DNA of 53,607 bases, taken from NCBI GenBank assembly GCA_001464385.1, contig LNFB01000142.1, positions 1 to 53,607 on the forward strand, given 5' to 3'. Positions 17,764-27,376 of the stretch are shown one piece after another (within the stretch, counting starts at the first letter, position 1; every line of letters starts with the position of its first letter). Under the pieces are notes generated by a model. That model saw nothing but the letters and a program-made list of their open reading frames with translations. It was not told the DNA's origin and ran no database searches. This DNA is from Deltaproteobacteria bacterium Ga0077550. Its GTDB lineage: Bacteria; Myxococcota_A; Polyangia; Nannocystales; Nannocystaceae. A program made the position numbers and the translations under genes.

Positions 17764-18417
17764 ATGAGAAGGACTGTGTGCCCCGTGCCCGCCACGACGA
17801 CCGCTGCGCCGCGGGTGAAGGGTCTCGCCTTCCGGGAATTCCTGGTGTGGTACCGCGACACCTACGGGATCGACGCGCTGCGCCGCGCGATCCCGGACCA
17901 GGCGGCGTGGGCCCTCGTGCCCGGCAGCGACGACCTGCTCGGGATCCTGCCGTCGACGTGGTACTCGAGCGCAGAGGTCGGTGACATGATCGCCGCCCTG
18001 GTGGCCCACAGTGGCGCCGCGGATCCCGAAACTGTGTACGAGCGCGGCGCCGAGGTGGTGATCCGCTCGACGCTGCGCGGGGCCTACCGCACCGTGTTCC
18101 GCGTGCTCGCGAGCCCCGAGCGCTACGTCCGGCTCGTGAGCCGCCTCTGGTCGATGTACCACGACACCGGCCGCGTCGACGCCGACTGGACCGGGCCGAG
18201 CAGCCTCGTGTTCGTGGTCCGCGACTGGGCCGGCCACCACCCCGCGCTGTGCAATCTGTCGATGCGGACGTCCCGCTACATCTTCGGCGAGATGGGCTGC
18301 CGCGACGTCGTCTGCACGCGGGTCGGCTGCGTCAGCGAAGGCGCGCCGGCGTGCGAGGCCCACACGCACTGGCGCGGCGAGCGGACCGAAGCCCCCGGCC
18401 CGCGACGATCACGGTGA
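17764..18417 (+). CDS. TIGR02265/DUF2378-like myxobacterial protein
   Basis: A 217-residue cytosolic protein. The pattern VKGLAFREFLVWYRDTYGID, LLGILPSTWYSSAEVGDMIAAL, and the C-terminal MGCRDVVCTRVGCVSEGAPACEAHTHW resembles the myxobacterial family TIGR02265 (DUF2378), which is related in layout to V4R/heme-NO-binding-like ligand domains whose end is also Gly-Cys...Cys...W. The ligand and function are unknown. A divergent relative is at 36281-36847. The ATG at 17764 was chosen; GTG codons a few residues later are possible. The 3' end overlaps the end of the convergent LamG gene by 9 bp. Confidence 0.7.
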   Translation: MRRTVCPVPATTTAAPRVKGLAFREFLVWYRDTYGIDALRRAIPDQAAWALVPGSDDLLGILPSTWYSSAEVGDMIAALVAHSGAADPETVYERGAEVVIRSTLRGAYRTVFRVLASPERYVRLVSRLWSMYHDTGRVDADWTGPSSLVFVVRDWAGHHPALCNLSMRTSRYIFGEMGCRDVVCTRVGCVSEGAPACEAHTHWRGERTEAPGPRRSR

Positions 18418-19413
18418 CGCGACCAGGGCGGCGATCTCCTCGGGCGTGAGCGCGCCGCGGTAGAGCCGGAGTTCGTCGATCGCACCGGCGAAGTGGGTGC
18501 CGGGGACGCCCATGTCGATCCCCGCGCCGATCGTCCACTCGATCGCGGAGAAGTACGGCGGCGGCGCCTCGGCCTCACCGACCATCACACCATCGACGTA
18601 CAGGCGCAGCGCCGTGCCGTCGAAGGTCCCGGCGACGTGGGTCCATGCGTCGGGGCCCGGCGCGAAGGGGGCCGACACCGACACGCCGTCGTCGATCGCC
18701 GCGGTGCCGACGACCGCCGAGGTCCCCTTCGCGACGGCGAGCTCGATCGTGTCCGCGACGCCGTCGAGCGTGACGGGCTTGCCGAGCAGGTTCTGGAAGC
18801 CATTGCCGACGCTCACCATCGGCGACATCCACACCGCGGCGGTCCACGTGCCGCCGAGATCGAGGCCGTCGTCGTGGACCACGCGCACGAGGTCGTCGAC
18901 GCCGTCGAAGCGGCCCGCCCCGCCGACGATCCCGCTCACCGCTGCTGGGCACTCGCCCGGCGCGCACACACCGTGGTGCAGGCCGAGCGCGTCGACGACG
19001 ACCCCTGGACGGGCGAGCTCGTCGAACGGATACCACGCGACGAGCTCGACCGGATCCGGCCCACCGCCGGTCGACGTCCCGTGCGTCCCCGTGCTCGTCC
19101 CGCCGTCGCTCGAGCCGGACGTGGTGGAGGACTCGCCACCATCGGTGGGCGTGAGCGTGGTCGACACGCCCGTCGACGTGCCGGTGCTGGTGCCGCTGCC
19201 GGTGCCGGTGCCGGCGACCTCGGGCTCGACGCACGCGTCGGCGAGCCCATCCCCGACCCAGCGCCCGTACCGTCGACCCGACGCGCACGCGTCGTCCTCG
19301 AAGCTGCACCAGCCGCTCGGCTCGCAGCGACCGCCGCTGCAATCGGGATCGTCGAGGCACGCGAATGGGGCCGGCGTGCACGCGATCCCACCGAGGATCA
19401 CGAGCAGCGACAC
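18409..19413 (-). CDS. LamG-domain lipoprotein
   Basis: A protein of about 334 residues if read from the GTG at 19411-19413, which gives a short hydrophobic signal VSLLVILGGIAC with a lipobox-like end; a GTG at 19491 would give 360 residues with an unlikely leader. A Cys-rich patch (CLDDPDCSGGRCEPSGWC), a Thr/Gly/Ser linker at about 75-120, and a concanavalin-like LamG/pentraxin domain follow (LVAWYPFDELARPGVVVD, GGAGRFDGVDDLVRV, TWTHVAGTFDGTALRLYVDG-type motif, AIDELRLYRGALTPEEIAAL). Such domains bind sugars or proteins at the surface. Start uncertain; domain assignment firm. Confidence 0.82.
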   Translation of the reverse strand: MSLLVILGGIACTPAPFACLDDPDCSGGRCEPSGWCSFEDDACASGRRYGRWVGDGLADACVEPEVAGTGTGSGTSTGTSTGVSTTLTPTDGGESSTTSGSSDGGTSTGTHGTSTGGGPDPVELVAWYPFDELARPGVVVDALGLHHGVCAPGECPAAVSGIVGGAGRFDGVDDLVRVVHDDGLDLGGTWTAAVWMSPMVSVGNGFQNLLGKPVTLDGVADTIELAVAKGTSAVVGTAAIDDGVSVSAPFAPGPDAWTHVAGTFDGTALRLYVDGVMVGEAEAPPPYFSAIEWTIGAGIDMGVPGTHFAGAIDELRLYRGALTPEEIAALVASP

Positions 19414-19591
19414 GATGCGTGGGGGTGCTGCCTGCAGAGTGATCCAGGATAGATCGTCGGCTCCCCGGTTCGGCGAACCCCGCCGCCCCACGGCCTGCTC
19501 GCGGCGTTAGCGGCCCGTGGGCGATCGCGCCCGCAGGCTTTGCCGCCACCGCAACCCCAGCGCGGGGCTACGTTGGCGTCGGAGGTGTCCC

Positions 19592-20290
19592 ATGGCGGTC
19601 GCGGTGCAAGAGGTCATGAATCACGAGATGTTCAGCGTCGGCGCCGACGATCTCGCGGATCATGTGCAGAGGCACATCCTCGCGCTCGGGATCACGGGTG
19701 CGCCGGTGATCGACGCCACGGGCCGGCCCGTCGGCTTCGTGTCGCTGCGCGATCTGACCTCCGCCCCGCCGGGCGCCCGCGTCGCGAGTCGCATGGGCGC
19801 GCCCGCCGAGCTCATCGGGCAGCACGCGACGATCCGCGAGGCCGCCGAGCGCATGGCCGAGACCTCGCACCATCACCTCGTGGTGATCGACGCGGACGGC
19901 GTCGCCGTCGGTGTGCTCGGCTCGCTCGACGTGGTCCGCGGGCTCATCGGCCGCCCGACGCCGCACCCCGACGCGTTCCCCCACTTCGATCCGCGCACCG
20001 GCCTGGTGTGGTCGAACGACGCGCAGCTCTCGTTCGCCGCGGTCGCGAGCGCGCCCGACGGACCCGGGGTCTACGTCTTGATCGAGGCCGTGGTCGGTCG
20101 ACCCAACCGCGTCGTGTGGTCGGAGGGCACGGACAACGTCCGCCTGTCGCTGCGTGACCTGCTGGCCCGGCCCGCGCGCGCCCCCGGGCACCTCATCGAC
20201 GCGGCGCTGAGCGGCAGGCTCTGGTTCCGCTGCGCGTCCACCGGCGCCCACAACTCGCTCGCGGCCGCCGAGCCCGGGACGTCGCCGTGA
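19592..20290 (+). CDS. CBS-domain protein
   Basis: A 232-residue protein starting at ATG 19592 after a good ribosome site (ggaggtgtcc). The N-terminal 125 residues form a pair of CBS motifs (VMNHEMFSVGADDLADHV, GAPVIDATGRPVGFVSLRDL, AERMAETSHHHLVVIDADG, VGVLGSLDVVRGLIG), which usually bind adenosyl nucleotides. The C-terminal 100 residues are not recognised. The stop overlaps the GTG of the site-2 protease gene (GTGA), so they are coupled and probably work together, perhaps by sensing cell energy. Confidence 0.85.
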   Translation: MAVAVQEVMNHEMFSVGADDLADHVQRHILALGITGAPVIDATGRPVGFVSLRDLTSAPPGARVASRMGAPAELIGQHATIREAAERMAETSHHHLVVIDADGVAVGVLGSLDVVRGLIGRPTPHPDAFPHFDPRTGLVWSNDAQLSFAAVASAPDGPGVYVLIEAVVGRPNRVVWSEGTDNVRLSLRDLLARPARAPGHLIDAALSGRLWFRCASTGAHNSLAAAEPGTSP

Positions 20291-21429
20291 GCCCGGCCCC
20301 GCGCGCGCGCTCGGAGCGTGGCGGCTGGTCGTGGACCATCGGCTCCCTGTTCGGCGTCCGCATCCGCATCCACGCCACCTTCACCCTGCTGCTGGCGTGG
20401 ATCGTCGCCAGCAACACGATGTCGGGCGAGGGGACCGCGGCGACGATCCGAGCGGTGGTGATGACGCTGTCGCTGTTCGCGATCGTGGTGATGCACGAGT
20501 TCGGCCACGTGCTCGCGGCGCGGCGCTACGGCATCGTCACCCGCGACATCATGCTGCTGCCGATCGGCGGGGTCGCCTCGATGGAGCGCCTGCCCGACGA
20601 TCCGCGGCAGGAATTCGTCGTCGCGATCGCCGGGCCCGCGGTCAACGTCGCGCTCGCGCTCGGCTTCGCCGCGTTGGCCTTCGCCCTGGACCGGCCGCTC
20701 GCGGCGGCGGGCGTGCTCGAGCACGCGGATTGGGTCGGCCAGCTGTTCTGGGCCAACGTCGTGCTCGCCGTGTTCAACCTGATCCCGGCGTTCCCGATGG
20801 ACGGTGGTCGCGTGCTGCGGGCCCTGCTGGCGCTGCGCATGGGCACCGATCGCGCGACCGCGACGGCGGCGCGCCTCGGCCAGGGGCTCGCGCTGCTGTT
20901 CGGCTTCCTCGGCCTGTTCTCGAACCCGATGCTGGTGTTCGTCGCGCTGTTCGTGTGGACGGGCGCCGCCGGCGAGGCCTCGGCGGTGCACCTGCGCGCG
21001 AGCCTGGCCGGGCTGCGGGCCAGGGACGTGATGGCGACCTCGGTCATCGTCGTCGACGCCGACGACACGCTGGCCTCCGCCGTCGAGCTGGTGGCACACG
21101 GCTTCCAGTCGGAGTTCCCGGTCGTCGCGAACGACGGCCTCGGCCGACGCGTCGTCGGTTGGCTCGGCCTTCGCGAGCTGATCGCGGGCCTGTCCAGCGA
21201 CGGGCACGGCCAGCGCATCGCCGCGGTGATGCGCGAGGGCGCCACGAGCGTGGGCCCGGACGATGCGCTCACCGGCGTGCTCGAGCAGATGCAGCGCACC
21301 GAGGGCCGCGCGGCCGCGGTGGTGGATCGCGGCGAGGTGGTCGGCCTGCTGACCCTCGAGCACCTCGGGGAGTTCGTCGCGATCGAGGACGCGATCGGCA
21401 TGCGCGCGCGCCTCGGCGCCGCGCCGTGA
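20287..21429 (+). CDS. Site-2 protease (M50 family) with C-terminal CBS domains
   Basis: A 380-residue membrane metalloprotease. The first metal motif HEFGH is at residues 70-74 (VVMHEFGHVLAARRYG) and the second is in NLIPAFPMDGGRVLRALL; six or so hydrophobic segments surround them. After about residue 245 it has a CBS pair (DVMATSVIVVDADDTLASAV, VVGWLGLRELIAGL, MREGATSVGPDDALTGVL, VVGLLTLEHLGEF). M50 enzymes cut transmembrane segments, typically of anti-sigma factors or membrane signal proteins. The GTG start overlaps the stop of the upstream CBS gene. A soluble CBS protein plus a CBS-bearing S2P suggests nucleotide control of proteolysis; the substrate is not evident. Confidence 0.92.
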   Translation: MSPAPRARSERGGWSWTIGSLFGVRIRIHATFTLLLAWIVASNTMSGEGTAATIRAVVMTLSLFAIVVMHEFGHVLAARRYGIVTRDIMLLPIGGVASMERLPDDPRQEFVVAIAGPAVNVALALGFAALAFALDRPLAAAGVLEHADWVGQLFWANVVLAVFNLIPAFPMDGGRVLRALLALRMGTDRATATAARLGQGLALLFGFLGLFSNPMLVFVALFVWTGAAGEASAVHLRASLAGLRARDVMATSVIVVDADDTLASAVELVAHGFQSEFPVVANDGLGRRVVGWLGLRELIAGLSSDGHGQRIAAVMREGATSVGPDDALTGVLEQMQRTEGRAAAVVDRGEVVGLLTLEHLGEFVAIEDAIGMRARLGAAP

Positions 21430-21529
21430 GCTCGGCGACCGCGCGGCACGGCGCCGCCGGCCGTGACCGCGGGGCCCCCCGCGACGCTTGGGAACTTCGT
21501 CGGCACCGCGCTGTCCCGGCTCCGCGCGC

Positions 21530-24500
21530 ATGCCCGCGTTCCCCCGACCCGTCGGCCTGCGCTGGATCGCCCTCGCGATCGTCGGCCTGTGCGGATGGGC
21601 GTGCGCCGCGACGCACCCGAGCGCGACGCGGCGCTCTGACCCCCCGCCGGTCGCCTCCGTCATCCTCCCGACGTTCGACGTCGACGCGACGGCCGCGAAC
21701 GGGGGTCGCCCACCCGCGCGGACGCTCGCGGTGCGCGACGTCCAGCCCGAGGGGCCCGGCGACGGCGACGCGAGCATCCGCCTGCGGCTGAACCGGGCGA
21801 TCGTCGACGTCGACGCACCGCCGGTCGGCGTGGCGCTCGCGCTCGAGCGCATCGACGCCGAGGGCCACGCACACCCGGTGGCGGCGCGCAGTCGGTGGAC
21901 GAGGGGCGACGTCCTCACGCTCGTACCCGAGGACGAGCTGGCCGCCGCGACCGCGTACGTCGTGCGGCTGGAGGGGCGGCTCGAGCACGACGGCGTCGTC
22001 GTCGAGGGCACGACGTGGCGCTTCGAGACCGCCCGGCCGAGCTTCGATCTCGTCGCGGCGATCGACGACGACCTCGCCGAGGGCGCGCCGCTGTGGTTGG
22101 TGCCCTCGCTGCCGATGGATCCCGCGGTGCTCGGCCGGCACCTGCGGATCGCGACGGTGCTCGATCCCGACGGTGTACGCGAGCGCCTGGGTGCACCGCT
22201 CGCGGTCCGCGTGCGCGCCGCGACGCCCGCGGAGCTGCGCGAGCACGGCTTGCCCGAGCATGCGCTGGCGATCGTGCCCGCGCGACGGTGGCCCGCCGGC
22301 GCGACGCTGCGCGTGCCTTCGTCGCGGTGGCCCGCCGGCGCGACGCTGCGCGTGCCTTCGCGGCGGTGGCCCGCCGGCGCGACGCTGCGCGTCGACGTCG
22401 ACGATGCCGTCACCGCGCAGGCCGGTCCGCTACCGATCGCCCGCGCCTGGCACACCCGCGTCGCGATCCGTCCGCGCTTCGCCCTCGGGCGGCCGCGCTG
22501 CGGCGGCGTCACGTCCACGCGCTGCCCGCTGGGCCCGATCGAGGTCCCGATCGGCGCGGCGCTCGACGATCCGAGCTACGCCGAGATCCGCGTCGTCCCC
22601 GAGCCCGAGTCGCTCGAGATCACCCCGGATTACGACGACGACGACGGCGTCACGCCGCCGGGCCCCGAGGCCCTGCGGATCGACGCCGACTGGCTGCCGA
22701 ACCAACGCTACGCGATCGTCTTCGGCCGCGACGTGTTCGACGTGCATGGCCGCCGCCTGCAGGGCCCCAGGCGCGTGGCCGTCGAGTTCGGCGACACCCG
22801 AGCGCCCCACGAGGCGACCCTCGCGCTGTCGTCGGGCGCGGGGATCTTCGCGACGCCGAAGGACGCGCGGATCGGCGTCGTCACGGACGGCGTCACCGAG
22901 CTCCGCGTCCGCACCGCCACGCTGCGCGCCGAGGACGAGGCCGCCCTCGCGCTGGTCGGCGCCGCCGATCCGTCGACGCTCCCGTGGCCTGTCACCGACC
23001 GCGAGGTCGTCGTCGATCACGTGATCCGCCCCGGCCATGGCCGGGTGTTCCTCGAGCTCGGGGAGCACGCCGGATCCGGTGACGTCGTGGTGGTCGAGGC
23101 CACCGCGCAGAGCCTCGCGCCGAGCGCGACGCCCCCGCAGCACGCGACCGTCCGCGGCGTCTTCCGCATCTCCGATCTCGGCGTGGTCATCCACCGCGGA
23201 CCCCGCGAAGGCTTCGTGCGGGTGACGAGCACGGCGAGCGGAGATCCGATCGCCGGCGCCCGCGTGCGCCGGTTCGGGGAGTTCCCGACCGACGCGCGCA
23301 CCGATCGCCATGGCCTCGTGCCCCTCGACAGCCGCGACATCGAGGGCCGGCGCGCGCTCGTGCTCGTCGAGCACGGCGACGACGCAGTCGCCCTGCGCAG
23401 CGCCGCGCAACCATGGCTCGATGCCCGGACGACCCGGCACGGCCGCATGCGGGCCAGCGGAGCGCTGGTCGTCTCGCCGCGCCCGGGCACGCGTCCGAGC
23501 CGGCGCGCCGAGCTGCGCGCCGGCGAGCTCCCGCGCGTCGCGATCTTCACCGGGCGCGCGGTCTACCAGCCGGGCGACGCGATCCACCTCGCGGGCTGGG
23601 CCACGATCTCGACCCCGTACGGGACCGCCGCGACGCGGCGCGTGCCGGCCGGCACCGCCGTGCGCATCGCGCTGCACCGCGACGGCGAGCTGGTCGCGAG
23701 CGAGCGGCAGCGCATCGATCGTCACGGCCGCTTCGTCACGACGATGCGCCTGGCCGAGGCCGCGCGGCTGGGCGACTACACGATCTCGGCGACCGTCCTG
23801 GGCGAGCCGGGCTCGGCGTCGTTCGTGGTCGCCGAGCCGCGCCTGCCCAGCTTCACGCTCGCCACCCATGCGACGGCGGGGACGATCCTGCGCGGCACAC
23901 CGATCGCGATCACGGCCCGCGCGCGGTATCTCAGCGGCGAGGCGGCGACGCTCTCGGGCGCGCGCGCGGACATCATGTGCTCGCCGACGACGTGGTGGGC
24001 GGACGACCTCCCGCTCGGGTTCAGCACGACGACGGATGTCCTCGCCACCTCCGAGGCGCGCACACCCGCGGCGATCCTCGACGGCGCCTCCGCGCGGTTC
24101 GAGGTGCCCACGGACGACCTCGACCACCGCGTGCCCTACGGCTGCTCCGTCGCGATCGCAGCGTCCGACGCGGCGCTGCAGGAGGTCGGCGTCGATGCGC
24201 ACGTCGTGGTGCACCCGGCCCGGGTGTATCTCGCGAGCAAGGACCTGGCGGGCACCGCGGGGCAGCGTCGCGTCGTCGAGCTGCTCGCGGTCGATCACGC
24301 CGGCCATCGCGTGCCGCTCGCGGGGCTCGACGTCGCCGTCCTGCGCGTCGAGGACGACGACGTCACGCCGGTCGTTCGGTGCGTCCTCGAGGTCGACGCC
24401 GAGGGTGAGCCCGCGCGGTGTCGGACGCCGCGCCTGCGCGCAGGTTCGTACCGCATGGTCGCGCGCGCGGAGATCGACGGCGCGCCCATCGAGCAGACGC

Positions 24501-27376
24501 GGGCGTTCCGCATCGAGCCGCCGCCACGACGCGCCGCACCGCAGTTCGAACCGCCGCCCCCGATCGCCGCGCCAGTCGAGCGGCCGCGCCCGTTCGAGGT
24601 CCGCCTCCCCGAGACGGTGCGCCCCGGCGCTCCGGTGTTCGCCGAGGTGACCGGCCCGTGGGACGACGCGACGGGCGTCCTCGCCGTCGAGCAGATCGGC
24701 CTGCGCGCGGTCGTCCCGTTCACGCTCCACGACGGGCGCGCGCGCGTGCGAATCCCCGTGACGCCGGACCTCGGGTCGACGGTCGAAGTGATCGCGCGCG
24801 TCGCCGAGGCCGACCGCGAGCTGACCGCACACGCCGACACCGGCGTCGTCGATACGCGCAGGCTCGAGGTCCGCGTCGGCGCGCCGAGGCGCGTACCTGC
24901 GGGCCGCGCGACGACCGTTCGGGTCGAGGTGCTGGACACCGCGAACGCCCCGGTCGACGCACGCCTCGCGATCTGGGTCGTCGACGAGGCGGTGCACGAG
25001 CTGCGTCGGGCCATGCTCCCAGATCTCGGCGCGCTCTTCGGCCCGTCTCGCCACGGCGAGCGCGGCGTCGCTCGCACGTACGACGCGCTGCTCGAGCCCG
25101 ACTTCGGATTCGGGCGACGCCAAGCACGCGCGCCGTCCGTCCGCATGGCGAGCGGGAGCGTGAAGGGCAACGTGGACGTCACGCCGCGGCGGCGCTTCGA
25201 CGCCGCGCCGCTGTTCATCGGCGACGTCGGCACCGGGCCCGACGGCGTGCACACCCTCGAGCTCCCGCTGCCCGACGATCTCACGCGGTTCCAGGTCGTC
25301 GTGATCGCCTCGGCGCCCCTGCACGATCGACCGCAGACGGGCCCCGCGCGCTTCGGGATCGCGACCGCGAAGATCGAGACCACCGCCCCGTTGAACGTGC
25401 GCGCTGCCCTGCCGCGGGCGCTGCGGCCCGGCGACGACGCGAGCATCGCCGCGCTGGTCACCATGCCCCACGCGGGCGAGATCGAGGCGGTGCTCGAGCT
25501 CGACGACCCCGGGCTGCGCGCGCTCGGGCCCACGACCCGACGGGTCCGGGGCGCGGCCGGCGAGACGGTGCGGATCCCGTTCCGCGTCCACGCCGACGCC
25601 CCGGGGACGCCGCGCGTCCGCTTCGCGGCCCGATTCCAGCCCGCCCGTTCGCGGCGGTCGATTGCCGGCGCCGTCGAGCAGCGGCTGCGCATCGCCGCCG
25701 AGCGCACGCAGGGGGACGCGGTCGCGATCTACGGCAGCCTCGATCGATCCGAGCCCATCGCGGTGCCGATCCGCCTGCCCGCGCGCGCCGTGCCGAACAC
25801 CGGCGAGGTCGAGGTCCACGCGACGAGCACGGCGACGGGCGAGCTCACCGACGCGGCCGACTACCTCTCGCGCTATCCCTACGGCTGCGCGGAGCAGACC
25901 GCGAGCCGGCTGGTCCCCATGATCGCGCTGGTCGGCCTCGGCGATCGCGGCGCGGCGACGGCCGAGGCGACGGCGGCCGCCGCAGAGATCGTCGCGCGCC
26001 TCGACAGCATGCAGCGCGCGGACGGCCGCTTCGCGTACTGGCCGAACACCACGCGGGTCGATCGGTTCGCGTCGGTGTACGCGACGTGGATCCTGCAGCT
26101 CGCCCACGACCGCGGCGTGGCGGTGCCGCCGGGCACCCTGACCCGCGCCCGCGCGGCGCTCGTCGATCCCGACGCCCTGCCGGACACCATGGACACCATG
26201 GACGCCGATGCGCGGCTCGCCGAGGTGCTCGCGCTGCACGTGCGCGCGCAGGGCGACGCGGCGACGGCGGCCGATTTCGACGCGGTGCTGCGTGGTCGCG
26301 CCGCGCTCTCGGCCTCGGGTCGGATGCTGCTGGCGATGGCGCTGCACCGCACCGCGCCCGACGATCCTCGCCTGCCCGAGGTGGTGCGCGAGCTGGCCGC
26401 GTGGATCGAGGAGCGGGCCGGCGTCGCCCACGTCGTCGCGCCCCGATCGGCCGAACCGGCGAGCTGGGACTCGCCGACCCGTGACGACGCGATCGGCCTG
26501 ATGGCGTGGATGCAGCTCGTGCCCGACGACCCCCGCGTCGACGCGCTCGCGCGCGGGCTCGCGGCGCGGCGCGTCCGTGGCCGCTGGCGCACGACCCAGG
26601 AGAACGCGTTCGCGTTGCTCGCCCTCGCGTCGTATGCCGCGTCGCGCGAGGCCGAGGTGCCCGATCACCGCGTGCAGGCGTGGATCGGCGACCGTCCGGT
26701 CCTCGACGCCGAGGTCCGTGGCTTCGACACCGTCGCGCGCGGCGGGGCCGTGGCCCTCGACGCGCTGCGGGTCGGCCCCGACCGCGACGCCGCGCAGGTG
26801 GTGCTGCGCCGCGTCGGTGCGGGTCGCGTCCACTGGCGCGTCGGCGTGCGCTGGACCGAGGCCGCACCGCCGCCGCGCGCCCAGGGCCTGTCGCTCGACA
26901 CGCGCATCCTCGACGAGGACGGCGAGGCCGTCACCGCGCTCGTCGCTGGGCGCCGCTATCGCATCGAGGTCGTGCTCGCGAGCGACACACCGCAGCAGTA
27001 CGTCGCCGTCGATGTGCCGCTGCCCGCCGGGGTCGAGGCGGTCGATCGCAGCTTGGGCGCCGGGGTCGCCGCGCGCGCCGCCGCCACGGTCGACAGCCGC
27101 GGCCTGTCACACCTCGAGCTGCGCCCCGATCGCGTGCTGCTGTTCTTCGACACCCTCGAGCCGGGGACCACCGTGCAGCAGATCCCCGTGCTCGCGACGG
27201 CGGCCGGGACCTACGCCCTCCCCGGCGCGGTCGCCGAGGCGATGTACGAGCCCGAGACCCGCGCTCGCACGGCGGCGCGGCGCATCGCGATCGACGATCC
27301 GCGTCAGCCCGGCGGCACGAACTCGTCGCAGGCCGTGAGGATCGACCCGAGCGCGGCGTCGAAGAACCCGCCGTAG
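21530..27376 (+). CDS. Bacterial alpha-2-macroglobulin lipoprotein
   Basis: A protein of about 1948 residues. The ATG at 21530 gives a signal peptide with a lipobox-like Cys (LCGWAC). Macroglobulin modules can be seen, including an MG-type segment (YQPGDAIHLAGWA), a long Pro-rich linker near 1000-1020, the A2M segment RFQVVVIASAPLHDRP, and the thioester motif YPYGCAEQTASR with Cys1453 and Gln1456, followed by the helical alpha/alpha barrel and the receptor-binding-like C-terminus. It would trap proteases in the periplasm, as proposed for bacterial colonisation-type macroglobulins. A 13-residue repeat (RRWPAGATLRVPS) occurs three times near residues 253-290. The last 24 codons overlap the end of the convergent vWA gene. 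No penicillin-binding protein 1C gene is adjacent, unlike the common pairing. Confidence 0.92.
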   Translation: MPAFPRPVGLRWIALAIVGLCGWACAATHPSATRRSDPPPVASVILPTFDVDATAANGGRPPARTLAVRDVQPEGPGDGDASIRLRLNRAIVDVDAPPVGVALALERIDAEGHAHPVAARSRWTRGDVLTLVPEDELAAATAYVVRLEGRLEHDGVVVEGTTWRFETARPSFDLVAAIDDDLAEGAPLWLVPSLPMDPAVLGRHLRIATVLDPDGVRERLGAPLAVRVRAATPAELREHGLPEHALAIVPARRWPAGATLRVPSSRWPAGATLRVPSRRWPAGATLRVDVDDAVTAQAGPLPIARAWHTRVAIRPRFALGRPRCGGVTSTRCPLGPIEVPIGAALDDPSYAEIRVVPEPESLEITPDYDDDDGVTPPGPEALRIDADWLPNQRYAIVFGRDVFDVHGRRLQGPRRVAVEFGDTRAPHEATLALSSGAGIFATPKDARIGVVTDGVTELRVRTATLRAEDEAALALVGAADPSTLPWPVTDREVVVDHVIRPGHGRVFLELGEHAGSGDVVVVEATAQSLAPSATPPQHATVRGVFRISDLGVVIHRGPREGFVRVTSTASGDPIAGARVRRFGEFPTDARTDRHGLVPLDSRDIEGRRALVLVEHGDDAVALRSAAQPWLDARTTRHGRMRASGALVVSPRPGTRPSRRAELRAGELPRVAIFTGRAVYQPGDAIHLAGWATISTPYGTAATRRVPAGTAVRIALHRDGELVASERQRIDRHGRFVTTMRLAEAARLGDYTISATVLGEPGSASFVVAEPRLPSFTLATHATAGTILRGTPIAITARARYLSGEAATLSGARADIMCSPTTWWADDLPLGFSTTTDVLATSEARTPAAILDGASARFEVPTDDLDHRVPYGCSVAIAASDAALQEVGVDAHVVVHPARVYLASKDLAGTAGQRRVVELLAVDHAGHRVPLAGLDVAVLRVEDDDVTPVVRCVLEVDAEGEPARCRTPRLRAGSYRMVARAEIDGAPIEQTRAFRIEPPPRRAAPQFEPPPPIAAPVERPRPFEVRLPETVRPGAPVFAEVTGPWDDATGVLAVEQIGLRAVVPFTLHDGRARVRIPVTPDLGSTVEVIARVAEADRELTAHADTGVVDTRRLEVRVGAPRRVPAGRATTVRVEVLDTANAPVDARLAIWVVDEAVHELRRAMLPDLGALFGPSRHGERGVARTYDALLEPDFGFGRRQARAPSVRMASGSVKGNVDVTPRRRFDAAPLFIGDVGTGPDGVHTLELPLPDDLTRFQVVVIASAPLHDRPQTGPARFGIATAKIETTAPLNVRAALPRALRPGDDASIAALVTMPHAGEIEAVLELDDPGLRALGPTTRRVRGAAGETVRIPFRVHADAPGTPRVRFAARFQPARSRRSIAGAVEQRLRIAAERTQGDAVAIYGSLDRSEPIAVPIRLPARAVPNTGEVEVHATSTATGELTDAADYLSRYPYGCAEQTASRLVPMIALVGLGDRGAATAEATAAAAEIVARLDSMQRADGRFAYWPNTTRVDRFASVYATWILQLAHDRGVAVPPGTLTRARAALVDPDALPDTMDTMDADARLAEVLALHVRAQGDAATAADFDAVLRGRAALSASGRMLLAMALHRTAPDDPRLPEVVRELAAWIEERAGVAHVVAPRSAEPASWDSPTRDDAIGLMAWMQLVPDDPRVDALARGLAARRVRGRWRTTQENAFALLALASYAASREAEVPDHRVQAWIGDRPVLDAEVRGFDTVARGGAVALDALRVGPDRDAAQVVLRRVGAGRVHWRVGVRWTEAAPPPRAQGLSLDTRILDEDGEAVTALVAGRRYRIEVVLASDTPQQYVAVDVPLPAGVEAVDRSLGAGVAARAAATVDSRGLSHLELRPDRVLLFFDTLEPGTTVQQIPVLATAAGTYALPGAVAEAMYEPETRARTAARRIAIDDPRQPGGTNSSQAVRIDPSAASKNPP
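22284..22397 (+). repeat. Three 39-bp tandem repeats inside the macroglobulin gene
   Basis: The core cggtggcccgccggcgcgac begins at 22286, 22325 and 22364, a period of exactly 39 bp, so the frame is kept and the 13-residue unit RRWPAGATLRVPS is repeated. The copies are nearly identical at DNA level, the third ending in a diverged tail. This points to recent in-frame expansion and possible length variation among strains. Confidence 0.9.

Noticed and set aside
22430..26833. 1467-codon open frame antisense to the macroglobulin
   Set aside because: Low-complexity Arg/Ala/Asp composition with no recognisable fold; the sense strand carries a clear macroglobulin.
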